Assembly: GCF_018446385.1 (NCBI RefSeq)
Contig: NC_055990.1
Coordinates: 21,695,558 to 21,759,557 of the forward strand
Direction of reading: 5' to 3'
DNA: 64,000 nt
Origin: Zingiber officinale
Lineage: Eukaryota > Streptophyta > Magnoliopsida > Zingiberales > Zingiberaceae
Made by a program: the position numbers and the translations under genes. Below the pieces are notes generated by a model. That model searched no databases. It was not told the origin of the DNA and saw only the letters and a program-made list of their open reading frames with translations. Positions 33,687 through 46,700 of the stretch are shown in pieces (within the stretch, counting starts at the first letter, position 1; each line of letters opens with the position of its first letter).

Positions 33687-34163
33687 ATGGCTAGTCGTGA
33701 TTTACGACAACATGAGCTTTGGGAGGAGATTAAGGAGCTTGATTTCGACTCTGTTCTAGGACTCGGATGGCTTATTGGTCGGCTCGATCGGTTGTTCTGG
33801 AAACTCGAGCGAGAAGAATTCCCAGTAGAAGACACACACAGAAGATTTGCTCTAGTCTACTCACTGCCAGAAAACCTTAGGCAGATAGCATTCCAACTTT
33901 GGGATGATTATGATGGACACATCTCGTATTCAGAGATGTGCAGACAGTTGCTTCATCTCTATTAGGATCCGGAAGAGTTCGAAGAGGACCCGGAAATGAT
34001 CGAGGAGGAACCAGAAGAGGATCCAATTGTGGATCCAATTGAAAATCTTGAAGCTATCTTGCCTGTGATTACCCCAAATGAGTCCAGGCTGAGAGGGATT
34101 ATATTAGCCACTGCACTAGTGTCTGTCCTAGTGGGAGTGGTAGTTGCCTATCTAGTTTATTAG
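33687..34163 (+). pseudogene. Extra ORF before gag, acidic protein with C-terminal membrane segment
   Basis: From ATG 33687 the frame stays open for 158 codons except for one TAG at 33963-33965 (after HLY), which looks like a former CAG. The N-terminal half is a helical, charged domain (WEEIKELDFDSVLGLGWLIG, PVEDTHRRFALVYSLPENLR, QLWDDYDGHISYSEMCRQLL). The middle is very acidic (EEFEEDPEMIEEEPEEDP). The last 25 residues hold a hydrophobic stretch, GIILATALVSVLVGVVVAYL, ending two residues later, like a tail-anchored protein. I do not recognise a family. Copia elements normally have no ORF between PBS and gag. Function unknown. Confidence 0.6.
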
Positions 34164-34607
34164 AGTTCTGTTATTTTTATTGTCGTTTTGTATGAACAAT
34201 AGTTAGTCTATTTCATTCATGTCAGTTGGTTATATGTTAACAATTTGCAGCATAATTTTATATTAATGATATGTTCATTTATTTATGCTGTTTGCTTGAC
34301 ATGATGTATGATTAGTTCATGATATATTAAATGATTAGTTCATTTAATTAAAAAAAAATACATGATATGTTAAATGATAAGTTCATTTAATTAATGAATT
34401 CATGATATTATAAATGATTAGTTCATTTGTTGGGATGTATGTAATAGAATTGATTAATATTAATTTGATTGGTCATACGGATGATGAGTGAAAACATAGT
34501 TGTCACTTGATTTTGTAAACCAACTCAAAGTAATATTAAGTCAATCATAAATTGCATACATATGATATACACTGAATACTAAATAATGTGTTTATTTATG
34601 ATAGATT

Positions 34608-37600
34608 ATGGCAACCAAAAACATAATAGCTGAACTCAACAAAGGTGAAAAACTTAATGGGGATAACTACAAGATCTGACACCTCAAAATACAATATGTA
34701 CTTGAGGAACAAGAAGTTCTAGAGGCTGTAAATCAGGTTATGGAAGTACCTGTAGATGGTCCCACTGCACAACACAGACGAGATCTTGATGCCTATAAGG
34801 CATGGAAGAAAAAGGACTCCACTGCAAAGGGTATATTGATTAGTTCAATGGTAGACGACCTAGCTTTTGAATATGAGTCATATCTTACGGCTCATGAAGT
34901 CTGGGTTGCCCTTAAAGAAAAATACAGTGGAGTAAGTCTGAGCAAGCTTCGACAGCTGACAATTAAATTTGACAGCTAAAAAAAGCGTCCGAATGTATCA
35001 ATGGTTCAACACCTCAGGGAGATGTCGAACATGATTCGGGAGCTTAAAACTGCTGGTCATGAGTTGACTGATGAACAATAGGTTCAAGCAGTTATACGTT
35101 CACTTCCAGATTCTTGGGAAACCATGAAGCAGACCTTAACTTACAGTGAGAGTATCAAGACTTTCACTGATGTCTCACGCCATGTAGAATTGGAGGCGGA
35201 GAGAGTTGAATCCGCAAGGATTTCTGGACAAGCCTATGTGGCTGTAGGTTCTGCAGGATCATATGGATCCAAGAAAAAGAAATGGTTCAAGAAAGGGAAG
35301 GGAAAAAAGAGGGAAGCTGCTGTTGTGGGATAAAGCCCAATCAAGAAGATAGTCAAGAAGACTGGAAAGAAACCTAAAAACAAGTTGACTTGTTTTAATT
35401 GTGGCAAAAAGGGCCACTTTGCTCGGGAGTGCAATGAGCCGAAAAAGGTAAATCCAAGTGTGTCTTCTTTTCAAGAGCATTTTGTTGCTAGTTCAGTGTT
35501 GTTAGCTGATTCTTATCCTTTGTGGATTATAGATTCGGGAGCAACCAACTATGTAGCTCGGGAACGAGTTACATTTGTTGAGTACCGTCAGGTACCAGCT
35601 GGCAACAAGGGGATCTATGTGGGAAATAATGCAAGAGTTGAAGTCAAAGGAGTCGGGACTTGCAAACTCAACCTACGTGGTGGTAGAGTTTTATTTCTAC
35701 ATGATGTCCTGTATGCTCCTGAAATTCGACGGAATCTTGTTTCCGTTACGTGTCTTCTTGATTTAGGATATTGTATTAATTTTTACAGTCGGTCTGTTGA
35801 ACTTAAGATTGACTCAGTGTCAATCGGATATGGTTTTTTAACAAATGGTTTTATGGTTCTTGATGTAGAACCAGATGTCAATTATGCTATTGATGGTTGT
35901 TTTTCAAACATTGCTTTAACTAGTGATGTAGATATAACTAATCAGGTTTGGCATGCTAGATTAGGACACATAGGACAAGAACGTATGAATCGGTTAGCTA
36001 GAGAGGGTCTATTGGGCACTCAAGCTAAGATTCAATTGTCTATATGTGAGCATTGTCTTGCTGGAAAAGCAACTAGGAAACCATTTGGTAAGGCTATTAG
36101 ATCTGAATCAACATTGCAGTTAATTCATTCAGACATTTGTGGTCCAATGAATGTGAAGGCTAGACATGGAGCTTCCTATTTCATTACATTTATTGATGAT
36201 TTCTCTAGGTTCGGTCATGTGTATTTGATTTCTCACAAATCTGAAGCATTAGATTGCTTCATTCGTTATATGAACGAAGTTGAAAATCAAACGGAACGTA
36301 AAGTTAAGACTTTACGCACTGACCGTGGTGGGGAGTATTTGTCTGATATGTTCAAGACAATATGTAATGATAGAGGGATTATTAGACAGTTGACAATCCC
36401 TGGAACTCCATAGCAAAATGGGGTAGCTGAAAGAAGAAATAGGACTCTTCTTGAAATGGTTAGGTCTATGATGGCGCAAGCTAATTTGCCAATTTCCTAT
36501 TGGGGAGATGCATTATTAACTGCAGCCTATATACTTAACAAAGTGCCTTCAAAGTCAGTTTCATCTACCCCATATGAACGTTGGAAGGCAGAAAACCAGA
36601 TTTGAGTAATCTGAGACCCTGGGGGTCAGCTGCTTATGTTCATGATAGTTCTCACAAGTATGGAAAACTGGGGCTTAGAGGTAAGAAATGTATCTTTATA
36701 AGATATCATGAGACCTCCAAAAGTTATGTTTTCATAGGTGAGCAACTAGATGGAACCATCTCCGAAATAGACTCGAGAGATGCGACTTTTCTCGAAACAG
36801 AGTTCCCAATCAGAGGTGATGTTGATAAAAATGTTCCTCTATTTGAGGAGGATGAGATATTATCAACAAGAGAGGTGTCAAAGTCTAGTCAACCGAGTGG
36901 GAGTGATATGCCGAGTCATGAGTTGACTTCTCAACATCTCAACTTACGGAGAAGTGTTCGTAAGATCAAACCTAAGAAGAGGTTTGATATTGAGAATGAG
37001 GCATTGGTTACACTTCCAATTGACGACGAGCCTCAATCTATTGAGGATGCATTGAGATGTAGAGTTAGAGAAAATGGAAAGCTGCAATGGTTGAAGAGAT
37101 GGAGTCCATGATTCAAAATCATGTTTGGGACTTAGTCGATCTTCCTCCGGGCGAAGGGCTATTGGGAATAAATGGATTCTCAAAATAAAGAGGAAAGCAG
37201 ATGGATCGATTAACAGATACAAAGCTCGTTTAGTTGCAAAAGGATATACCCAAATGGAGGGTATTGACTTTGAAGAGACATTTTCTCCCGTAGTGAAATT
37301 TGTATCAATAAGAGTTATTTTGGCTTTTGTGGCATATTATGACTTAGAATTACATCAAATGGATGTAAAAACCGCTTTCCTTAACGGTGATCTTGACGAA
37401 GAAATCTATATGGTTCAACCAGAAGGTTTCATTGCTGAAGGCCAAGAGCAAAAAATATGTAGACTTAGAAAGTCTATATATGGGCTAAAGCAAGCGTCAA
37501 GACAATGGAACATAAGATTTAACGAAGTCGTTTTATCTTATGGTTTCGAGATGATCAATGAGGATCATTGTGTTTTCCTGAAAAGGGAAAAAGGAAAATA

Positions 37601-38564
37601 TGTCATTTTATCATTATATGTTGATAATATGCTGATAGCTGAAAATGACATAGGATATGTGAATGAAGTCAAGAAGTGGCTGTCATCACAATTTGATACA
37701 ACAGATATGGGAGAAGCTGAATACATCTTAGGGGTGAAGATCATAAGAGATCGTCCTAAAAGACTTTTGGGTCTGTCACAAGAGTCTTATATAAATAAGA
37801 TGTTACATCATTTCAGCATGTCTAATTGCAACATAGAACATACACCTATTGTGAAAGGTACTGTGTTGAGCAAGAGTATGTGTCCTAAAACTCCAGAGGA
37901 AATAGCTGAGATGAATAAAAAATCATATGTCAGTGCTATTGGTAGTTTGATGTACACTATGTTGTGTACACGTCCCGATATCAGCTATGTTGTGGGCTTG
38001 GTCAGTCGCTTCCAGTCAAACCCAGGACCGAGACACTGGAAGGCAGTAAAAAGGATATTCAGATATCTGAAGGCGACAACAGATTATTGTCTCTGTTTTC
38101 AAGGATCAGATATGAGTCTGAAAGGTTATTCAGATGCAGATTGGGCTGGAGACCTGGATGATAGAAAATCCACATCAGGCTATGCATTCTTGCTGAATGG
38201 TGGCGCCATCTCCTGGAACAGCAAGAAACAAGCTTGTGTAGCTTTGTCGACTATGGAAGCTGAATATGTGGCATGTTCAGCAGCTGTGCAAGAAGTAGTC
38301 TGGTTGAGAAGGTTTCTGAAGCATCCGAAAATTGTCTTCTGTGACAGTCAAGCTGCAATAGCTTTTTCCAAGGATCCCAAATATCATAGCAAAGACAAGC
38401 ATATAGAAATTAAATATAATTTTGTAAGGGATATTGTGGCTAAAAGAAAAGTCATTCTTGAGTATGTCCCTACACGTGTTATGCTTGCAGATCCTTTTAC
38501 TAAGCCAATGACTAAAGAGTCATTTAAAGAACATGTAAAGTCTTTGGGACTTCATAGAATGTAA
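34608..38564 (+). pseudogene. Copia gag-pol polyprotein, with nonsense codons and frameshifts
   Basis: From MATKNIIAELNKGEKLNGDN the order is gag with UBN2-like pattern, zinc knuckle CFNCGKKGHFAREC, protease IIDSGATNYV, GAG-pre-integrase VWHARLGHIGQERM, integrase HSDICGPM and DRGGEYLS, RT, then RNase H (DADWAGDLDDRKSTSGYAF, KHIEIKYNFVRD). In-frame stops are at 34677, 34977, 35079, 35331 and 36411. Frameshifts occur near 36585, 37070 and 37155. The RT catalytic box reads YVDN instead of YVDD, so the enzyme would be inactive even if read through. Three of the stops look like CAG/CAA or TGG changed by transition. Confidence 0.93.
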
Positions 38565-39828
38565 CAATATTGAAATAACAATCAGACTTTGTGTTATGAT
38601 TGTGTCATTTGCCATAATTTATTCAGTGTATATGTTGTATTTGTTACATTCATGTAAGATCTCGGTGAGCATGTTGGCAGGTGGAGATTGGTTCACTCAC
38701 ATGGGCAATCATCTCTGTTTGTTAAGTACAAATAGGGGTAAAACCGTTACTTATGAAACAGCTTACGTAGCTGAAATTATGAAATTAGAGACAAATTCAT
38801 AAGTTGAGGTCGCCTTGATAATTGTGTCAAGATGAGATCATTTATGTGTAAATAATGATCGAAGTAAATGAACCCACCATTTACTGAACCTGTTGAAAGC
38901 CAGATTAGAATTCATATGTTGAATTCAGGATTAGACGTTAGGTATGTCTAGATCGAAATCTGTACGATGTTAAATTTAAAGACAACATGCACTCTTTTTA
39001 GTAAAGAGAATAACATCGTAGCATGTGATTCATACCACATGTGCTATTGCGACAATAAAGGTAGTAGGAGAATGAATCTCTTCTTCTCTATGTGAGACCT
39101 TTGAGATTATATGTTAATCTCAATTTTTGCCTTAGTGACTATTTAGCTGTCTACTTGAAGTTTTAATCAGTGTCTGCTACTTTAGCGTGTATCCTATGGC
39201 TATGGATGATTCGGTCTATGGAGCATAACTAGGAAAGCGACTGATTAAAATGAATTGATTCTAGCTAAAAAGGAAGATTAAATATATTTACATCTTTTGT
39301 TATTATTCACTGGTCGACCCATTTCTGTTATGTACGGAAATGAATATGAATATTGGATATGGAACATGCTCATGACATAATGGTCATTATAAGGGATTAG
39401 ATATGTTCATATCGATGTAAATGAAAATTATTTAATCTGGGTAAATAGCAAGACATTGATATCTTCAAGATAATGGCTGTGTGTCACTTGAAGATTGGAT
39501 GGATTCTGGATAAAGGCTATGTGCCACCAGGAAAGAGGCTATATGCCATGAAGAGTATGTCTCTAATTTATTTGAGCAGCTAAGTAAAGTGTAACAACTT
39601 TATTAGCATTGATTGCTCAAAGAGTGGCTAAGTCAAGGTGTAACAATCTTCTTAGCGACTATCGCTCAGTGTGCTTGCTGTCGCACGAACCATTTTCTCT
39701 AAGTATGGATTGGATGTTCTCATACGGTCTATGTGACCAAACTCTCTAATAGTCTATGTGACTTATTAAGTCTTTGTGACTTACCCGAATGAACTAGTCT
39801 TAGTGACTTACCTTGGACGAGTGGGAGA

Positions 39829-40149
39829 TGTTAGAAATGGGGATAGTGGGGAACGTGACCCATGTTCCCCACTACACATAATGGAAAAGTCCATTATGCC
39901 CCTAGTGTATTTCCCTATATAAAGGGGATCCGTCCAAGGCTCAGGGTGCGTTGGAGACGAGAGTAAGAGGAGAACATCCAAGGCGGCGGGATTTGGTTTG
40001 TGGAATTACGGAGGGCTTTCCGATCTTGTGATCGCTCTTCCGACAGCGAGTCTTCGCCACTGCCGACTGCGGATCTGCGGGAGATCGCTGTAAGTTTTTA
40101 TCGCATTTAATTAATTCGTCTATCATGCATTTAGAACATATTTTCTACA
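39829..40149 (+). repeat. 3' LTR of the 32-40 kb Copia element
   Basis: 321 bases, beginning TGTTAGAAATGG and ending TCTACA. The TATA box is at 39916-39922. One of the differences from the 5' LTR falls in the loop of the first hairpin and none in the stems. Confidence 0.95.
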
Positions 40150-40182
40150 CGAACTACATATTTTGTGCCTCCTTTTTTTCTA

Positions 40183-40346
40183 GACGAGATCCTCTGTCTC
40201 GAAAATATCGTGTCCTCATGTCCCAGCGCCGATCGGACGAATTAAATCACATTTCAAGGATGCAATATACATTATGAAAATATCATAACCATTCTATCGA
40301 CGCTGGAATATGGAGACATAATATTTTCGGAACAGAGGATCTCATC
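40183..40346. mobile_element. Second foldback MITE, related to that at 31852
   Basis: The inverted arms are GAGATCCTCTGTCTCGAAAA on the left and GAGATCCTCTGTTCCGAAAA on the other strand of the right end, continuing about 47 bases to CCAGCGYCGAT. The core GATCCTCTGTCYCGAAA is shared with the MITE at 31852-32056. It ends about 420 bases before the UROS start codon. Confidence 0.7.
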
Positions 40347-40590
40347 TCCCTTTTTTTATATATACTTTTTTGTTCAAGTAAACGTTGTCTCGAGCATCAT
40401 GGTGAGGTAGAAACGAGGAAGTATGTGAAAGGAGGAAGAGCTCGAGCATGTATTAAGATGTGTCCGTGTCACATTTTTTTTAAAATTTTTTAAATGCAAT
40501 TTTTTCTCATCGCCTCATTCTTTTTTTGTTCCCTTTTATTTTCGTAAAATCAAATTTTCCTCGTCATTCTCCTCCTCGCCGACGATTCTA

Positions 40591-40676
40591 GGTTTTCCAG
40601 CCCTCCCTCACCGCGACGTGCTCTCTCTCGCGGCACCCTCCTGCGAATCTGGGTTTTCCAGCCCTCTCTCGCCGCG
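40591..40676. repeat. 25-bp direct repeat in the UROS 5' region
   Basis: GGTTTTCCAGCCCTCCCTCA at 40591 recurs as GGTTTTCCAGCCCTCTCTCG at 40652, both followed by CCGCG, 61 bases apart. It probably lies in the promoter or 5' UTR of the gene starting at 40768. Confidence 0.7.
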
Positions 40677-40767
40677 TGCTGATAAAAAGGAAGATTGTGC
40701 TGAAGTTGGAGAGAGCGCGGTGATACGGTTAGATAGGGTTGCGGTTAGAGAGGATTCCAGACTCGCC

Positions 40768-43700
40768 ATGGCCTCGATCTTCCCCTTCTCTCCCCCTGCC
40801 ATTGTCGCTCCCCGTTCCCCAGTTCCAATGGGGAGGCCCTCTTTTAGAATCCACGTTTCTTCCTCGTCTCCGTCTCTTTCGAAGCCTGAGGTCGTCGTCA
40901 CCAGAGAACGAGGCAAGAATGCGAAGCTCATGAGCGCTCTGGTAGTCTTCTTGCCTCATTGTGCCGGACTGTTCACCGGCCGCTGTTCTTTTGTTCCGTT
41001 TGCAATTCTCATGAAATTAAACTTAAGATCTGATCTTCATGCACTTTAATTGCGTTAGTTCTGTAATTAATTTGGGATCTTCTTTTATGTTACCATGTGG
41101 AGATGAGACCGATTGACCTGATAGTTTGTTCTTGTGGCTGCTCCTGATTTCCTAAATTCTCCATAGAGTAGTGTTGTGCAAAGAGAGGGCAATACCTCTC
41201 AACCTTTCTGAACCGCAGAAGAAGAGGAAGAGAGAAAAGAGATTGCGCGGAACAACAAGACAAAGACGCACAAAAGAGAGCAAACACCAGGAAGAAGAAG
41301 AAGAAGAGAAAGAAAAAGAGTTACCGTGGTTCGGCGACTTGCCTACTCCACAAAACGGCCGAAGCTTTATTAGAATTCTCTTCTACACAAGAGAATCACA
41401 TCTAATGATTCTTGTGTTGTCTGATCTACAATGAGTTTACAATGATCCCTATAAATACTGCTAAACCCCCAGACCCGGTAAAATCGTAACAGAATTTGTT
41501 ATGAAAAACATAACAAAATTCTGTTATATAAAATCTTAACAGAATTTTATTACGAAAAATCTTAACAGATTTTTCTTCCATGATATCCCTTCATCCAAAT
41601 ATGAGCCACTCGTCAACAATCTCCACCTTGGCGAATATTCACCCCTTCGAAGAATACGAATATCTGGACAAAACTCCATCTGGATCTCTGGGTCTGGGCT
41701 TCCTTCCTCTAGCATCTAGAGATATGGATCAAGTTCAAGCAATGCTTAAACTTCTCCGTGTGACTGTCAGGCTACAGTGTGAACCTTCTCAAGTTGAATT
41801 TCCCCGAAAGCAATCAACTCTCTATCTTGTGAAACCTTACATCAATGTGTTTGGTTCTCGCGTGATACACTTGATTTTTTGTCAAATAGATAACACTCTG
41901 ACTATCGCATAACAACTAAACTACACCTTACTAAACGCCACATTCTCTGACCAACTCTATAAGCCATCAATCTTCCTTCGCTGCTTCAACTACAGACATG
42001 TACTCCGACTCCATTATAGACAATGCAATAATAGATTGTACCATAGAATTCCAACAGATAGATCCTCCTGTTATAGTGAACATAAAACTCCTATCATGTA
42101 AATCTCCTGGATAGTCTGTATCAACGTACCCAGAAATTGAAAAATCTTTCAATTGTCTACTGAACATGATGTCATAAACAGTTGTATTTCTCAAGTACCT
42201 GAAAATTCAATTCACTGCATCCCAATGTAGTCGACCAAGATTTGAGAGAAACTTGTTCACTATACTCACTGGTTGCGCAAACGATGGCATACATCAGACA
42301 ATCAATTGCACTAGCATAAGGAACCTTTGACATCTCTTGGATCTCGTCATCCGTCTTTGAACACTGTATCTGGATAACTTCAAGTGATGCGCCGGTGTGC
42401 TCACCGACTTTGCATTCTTCATGTTGAACCTATCCAACACCTTCTCCACATAGCTACGTTGAGACAACCATAATCTCCTGCAACTCTATTCCTGTGAATC
42501 TCCATCCCAAGAATCTTCTTGGCCTCTCCCAAATCTTTCATATCAAATTCCTTGCTCAGTAGCCTCTTCAATTTGTCAACCTCTCTCATCTTCTTTGCAA
42601 CAATGAGCATGTCATCTACGTATAGTAGTAAGAAAATCGATGATTCATCTTCAAGGCCCTTCACATATATGCAGCGGTCATACTCGGATCTTCTATATCC
42701 GCTTTGAATCATGTATGAATCAAAACGTTTGTACCATTGCCTAGGAGATTGTTTCAGTCCATAGAGCGATTTCTTCAACTTACAAACCAACTGCTCTTGT
42801 CCGGACTGACTAAATCCCTCAGGTTGTGACATAAAAATCTGCTCCTCCAAATTTCCATGAAGAAATGCCGTCTTCACATCCATTTGCTCCAAATACAAAT
42901 CGTGATGTGCCACCAAAGCCAATACCACTCTAATTGACGTATGTCTTACCACTGGAGAGAAAATTTCTTCATAGTCAATCCCCTTTCTTTGTGAATACCC
43001 CTTTGCTACCAACCGAGCCTTAAACTTCACTTCTTCTCCCTCTGACATTGCTTCTTTCTTCTTGCACCATATAGTTTTCTCTCCTTCAGGAAGTTCCACT
43101 AGATCCCACGTTTGGTTCTTATGCAACGACTCCATCTCCTCTGCCATAGCACCCGTCCACCTGTCCTTCTCAGAGCTATGTATTGTCTCCTGAAAAGATG
43201 TAGGGTCTCCGCTACTAGTGGTAAGTGCATAAGATACCAAGTCTTCGAATCCGTATCTAGTGGGTGGTTTTACAACTCGTCTCGTTCTACCACTAGTTAT
43301 AGTGCGATGCTCCGTGTGCTCGAGCTAGAATCATCAGTCATGAGTCTCTAGCTCCACTGCACAATATCTTTCTCTTTGTTGCTTTGTGGTGTTTCCTTTC
43401 CTTCTTCCCGAGTACGTTGTAACATAACTTTCTCGTCAAACACCACATCTCTGCTGATCACCACCTTGTTTGCCTTAGGATCCCAAAGCTTGAAGCCTTT
43501 AACTCCTTTCTGATAGCCCAGAAAAATGCACTGCTTTGACTTCGCATCCAGCTTTGATCTTTCCTCACTAGATATGTGCATATAGGCTGGACATCCAGAA
43601 ACTCGAAGATGAGAGTATTCTACTTGATTCTCTATCCATACTTCCTTTGATACTTTGCCTTCTAGTGCTGCCCTTGGTGATCCATTAATGAGATAACATG

Positions 43701-46700
43701 CCATGTTAACCGCTTCCGCCCAGAAATTCTTTGCAAGCCCTACATTCAGCCTGAGACATCTTGCATTCTCAATGATTGTCATGTTCAATCTTTCCGCTAC
43801 CCCATTCTACTGAGATGTCCTGCGAACTGAGAAATTCCTCATTATCCCATGCTGCTCACAAAATTCATGAAATTTTGAATCTGTGTACTCAGTTCCATTA
43901 GCTGACCTAAGGCATTTGATCTTCTTTCCGGTTGGTTCTCCACTTCAGTTTTCCATAGTTTAAACTTTGCAAAAGTTTTTGACTTGTGTCGCATAAAGTA
44001 TACCCAGACCTTTCATGAGAAATCATCAGTAAAACTCACAAAATACAAGTGTCCTCCACGTGATGCTACACTGGCTGGTCCCCAGTGATCCGTATGTACG
44101 TAGTCCAGAATCCCCTCCATCTTGTTTGTTGTCATCTTAAATTGCACTTTGCTTTGCTTCCCAAGAACACAAAATTTGGAGAATTCAAGCTTGCACGTCT
44201 TGACACCCTTCAACAAATCTCTCTTGTGAAGTTCTAGCATCCCACGTTCACCCATATGCCCTAGCCACATATGCCACAAGACCGTACTATCTGATTTAGA
44301 CCCCATCGAGGCGACTCCACTTACAACTGTAGTCCCTATCAACTTGTAGATGTTTCCTGCTACCTTTTGTCCTTTCATTACCGTCAGAGCTCCCTTGCCG
44401 ACTTTCATCACCCCGCTCACTGATTTGTAATTACAATCAATACCATCCAGTGTGCCTAGTGAGATCAAGTTCTTCCTTAGCTCTGGTATATATCTGACAT
44501 CACATAAAGTTCTGATCACACCATCAAACATCTTGATTCTGACATTCCCTATGCCGATAACCTTGCATGATGCATCGTTTCCCATCAACACTGAACCAGA
44601 ATCCACTGCCCTATAGGTGTCAAACCAATCCTTGTTTGGAGTCATGTGATATGAACATGCAGAGTCTAAAATCCATGCATCCGTCAGCTGCTCCGAACTT
44701 AACATAACTGATAGCATATATCCATCACCGCTCTTTGAATTTTCTTCTTCAACTATGTTTGTAGACTTTGCCGAACTACCTTTGTTCTTTGCAACATATT
44801 TCTTTATCTCTGGACAATCTCTCTTGATATGACCTTTGCCTCCACATTTGTAGCACGTGATCACCTTCTTCCTTATCGATTTAGAACGAGTCTTGTTGTT
44901 GTTACCCGATCCATGTCGAGATTTACTCCTACCACGCTCTTGGTTGCTTATTACCACAAGTCCTTCTCCATAAGAAACTTCATCGCTTGTTTTTTTCCTT
45001 TGATGAAAATCTAGCAACGCACCTGTGATTTCCTCCAATTTCAGAGTTTCCTTACCCCATATCAAAGTAGTAACCAAATTCTCGTATGTAGAAGATGAAG
45101 GTAGAAAATTCAACAACATCAGCGCCTTGTCTTCGTCTTCGATCTTCACATCAACTCGCTTCAGATCACTTACAATCTGGTTCAATACGTTGATGTGCTG
45201 GCTCATTAACCCGAATAATTTTCGCTGAGATACGACTTGTTTGTCAATGATTACCGGCTTTTCAGCTTTTGCCAAACTGTCACCGGTGACTCCTCGTCCA
45301 TGACATGGTACATCACGTCATCCGTAAGACAAAGCCTGATTGTTGCTACTGCCTTCGCCTGAAGTTCTTCCCAATCTGATTTCTCCATGCTTTCCGGTTT
45401 TCTTTCTCCTAGCGCCTTCACCATGCCTTGTTGCACCAACAAGTCCTTGACCCTTCTCTGCCATAATCCAAAGTTTCCGGTTCCGTCAAACTTCACCATA
45501 TCAAACTTCGCAGAAGTCGTCCCCGACATGTTGAAGAAATCTGCCAAAAACCTGGAGCTCTGATACCAATTGTTGTGCAAAGAGAGGGCAATACCTCTCA
45601 ACCTTTCTGAACCGCGGAAGAAGAGGAAGAGAGAAAAGAGATCGCGCGGAACAACAAGACAAAGACGCACAAAAGAGAGCAAACACCAGGAAGGAGAAGA
45701 AGAAGAGAAAGAAAAAGAGTTACCGTGGTTCGGCGACTTGCCTACTCCACAAAACGGCCGAAGCTTTATTAGAATTCTCTTCTACACAAGAGAATCACAT
45801 CTAATGATTCTTGTGTTGTCTGATCTACAATGGGTTTACAATGATCCCTATAAATACTGCTAAACCCCCAGACCCGGTAAAATCGTAACAGAATTTGTTA
45901 TGAAAAACATAACAAAATTCTGTTATATAAAATCTTAACAGAATTTTATTATGAAAAATCTTAACAGATTTTTCTTCCATGATATCCCTTCATCCAAATA
46001 TGAGCCACTCGTTAACAAGTAGTATACATGGTGGATGCTTTATTGCAAAGTTGTTGAACTAAATATCCATTTACTGTAATTTTAGACCTTTACGATAAAG
46101 CTCTGCTGCCTTACAGAAAAGAGTAGAGTGCTCGTTGTTTCCACAAGAAAGCTAAAAGGGTAGTTCTTCTGTTCACATTACTGTTGCTGTATTGATCAGA
46201 TTTTTATTAGTTTTTAAATAAGCATGTCAATTAAATGAATTAGTAATTTATTCTTGTTGTCATTGCTACAATTTCTTTTAACTGTGTCATAATATGTCGT
46301 TTATATTTTACAATTTCCTAACGTGCACTTTCTCATGCACATTTCTATTCCATTGGAATGTTTTCAAAAAGCTAAATTTTACTTGTTCTACTTCTGTGCA
46401 TGCGCCACCCATTTTTACATGTAGTTCCTAGTATTCTTTTTTAATATTTAACCTCCCACCTTATTTGTTGATTACCCCTTAGCCAAAGTACATGCTGAAT
46501 TGTGGTTGGATCATGTAATTGTATATATTAACACAGTTAGCTTAGGATTCTCCATGCTGAACTAATCTAGTGTATTCACTACCCGCCCCACATAAGGCTA
46601 GGCTGGAAGCTTTCCTAATTAATGATGTGTGAGTTTGAGCCTATTGTTGACTAGATAGTGTAGATTTTAAAAATGTCTCCATGGATTCAAGATAAATCCC

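Larger units (their letters stand above)
32057..40149 (+). mobile_element. Complete Ty1/Copia element, 8.1 kb, CGAAC target duplication
   Basis: The element has 321-bp LTRs (32057-32377 and 39829-40149), a PBS at 32379-32390, a long leader, an extra ORF (33687-34163), gag-pol (34608-38564), a 1.26-kb 3' non-coding part, and a purine tract GTGGGAGA before the 3' LTR. CGAAC is duplicated at 32052-32056 and 40150-40154. By eye the LTRs differ at about 5 of 321 positions (about 98.4% identity), so insertion is recent. The coding part is nevertheless heavily damaged, so the copy probably moved with proteins supplied in trans or decayed by methylation-linked C-to-T changes. AT-rich repeats of the form TTAAATGATTAGTTCATTTA lie at 34314-34435. 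Confidence 0.95.
41172..46017 (-). mobile_element. Complete Ty1/Copia element inside UROS intron 1, AGTAG target duplication
   Basis: LTRs at 41172-41618 and 45571-46017 (447 bp each) flank 3.95 kb of minus-strand gag-pol, with AGTAG on both sides (41167-41171 and 46018-46022). The PBS TGGTATCAGAGCTC (minus) is at 45555-45568. By eye the LTRs differ at about 6 positions, all transitions (about 98.7% identity). The element lies antisense to the host gene. Pol resembles the TNT1/Tork-like group, but the lineage is not certain. Confidence 0.95.

Noticed and set aside
38596..38802. 68-codon frame after pol in the 32-40 kb Copia element, considered as an env-like ORF
   Set aside because: Too short, no signal or fusion-like features, and followed by non-coding AT-rich sequence.
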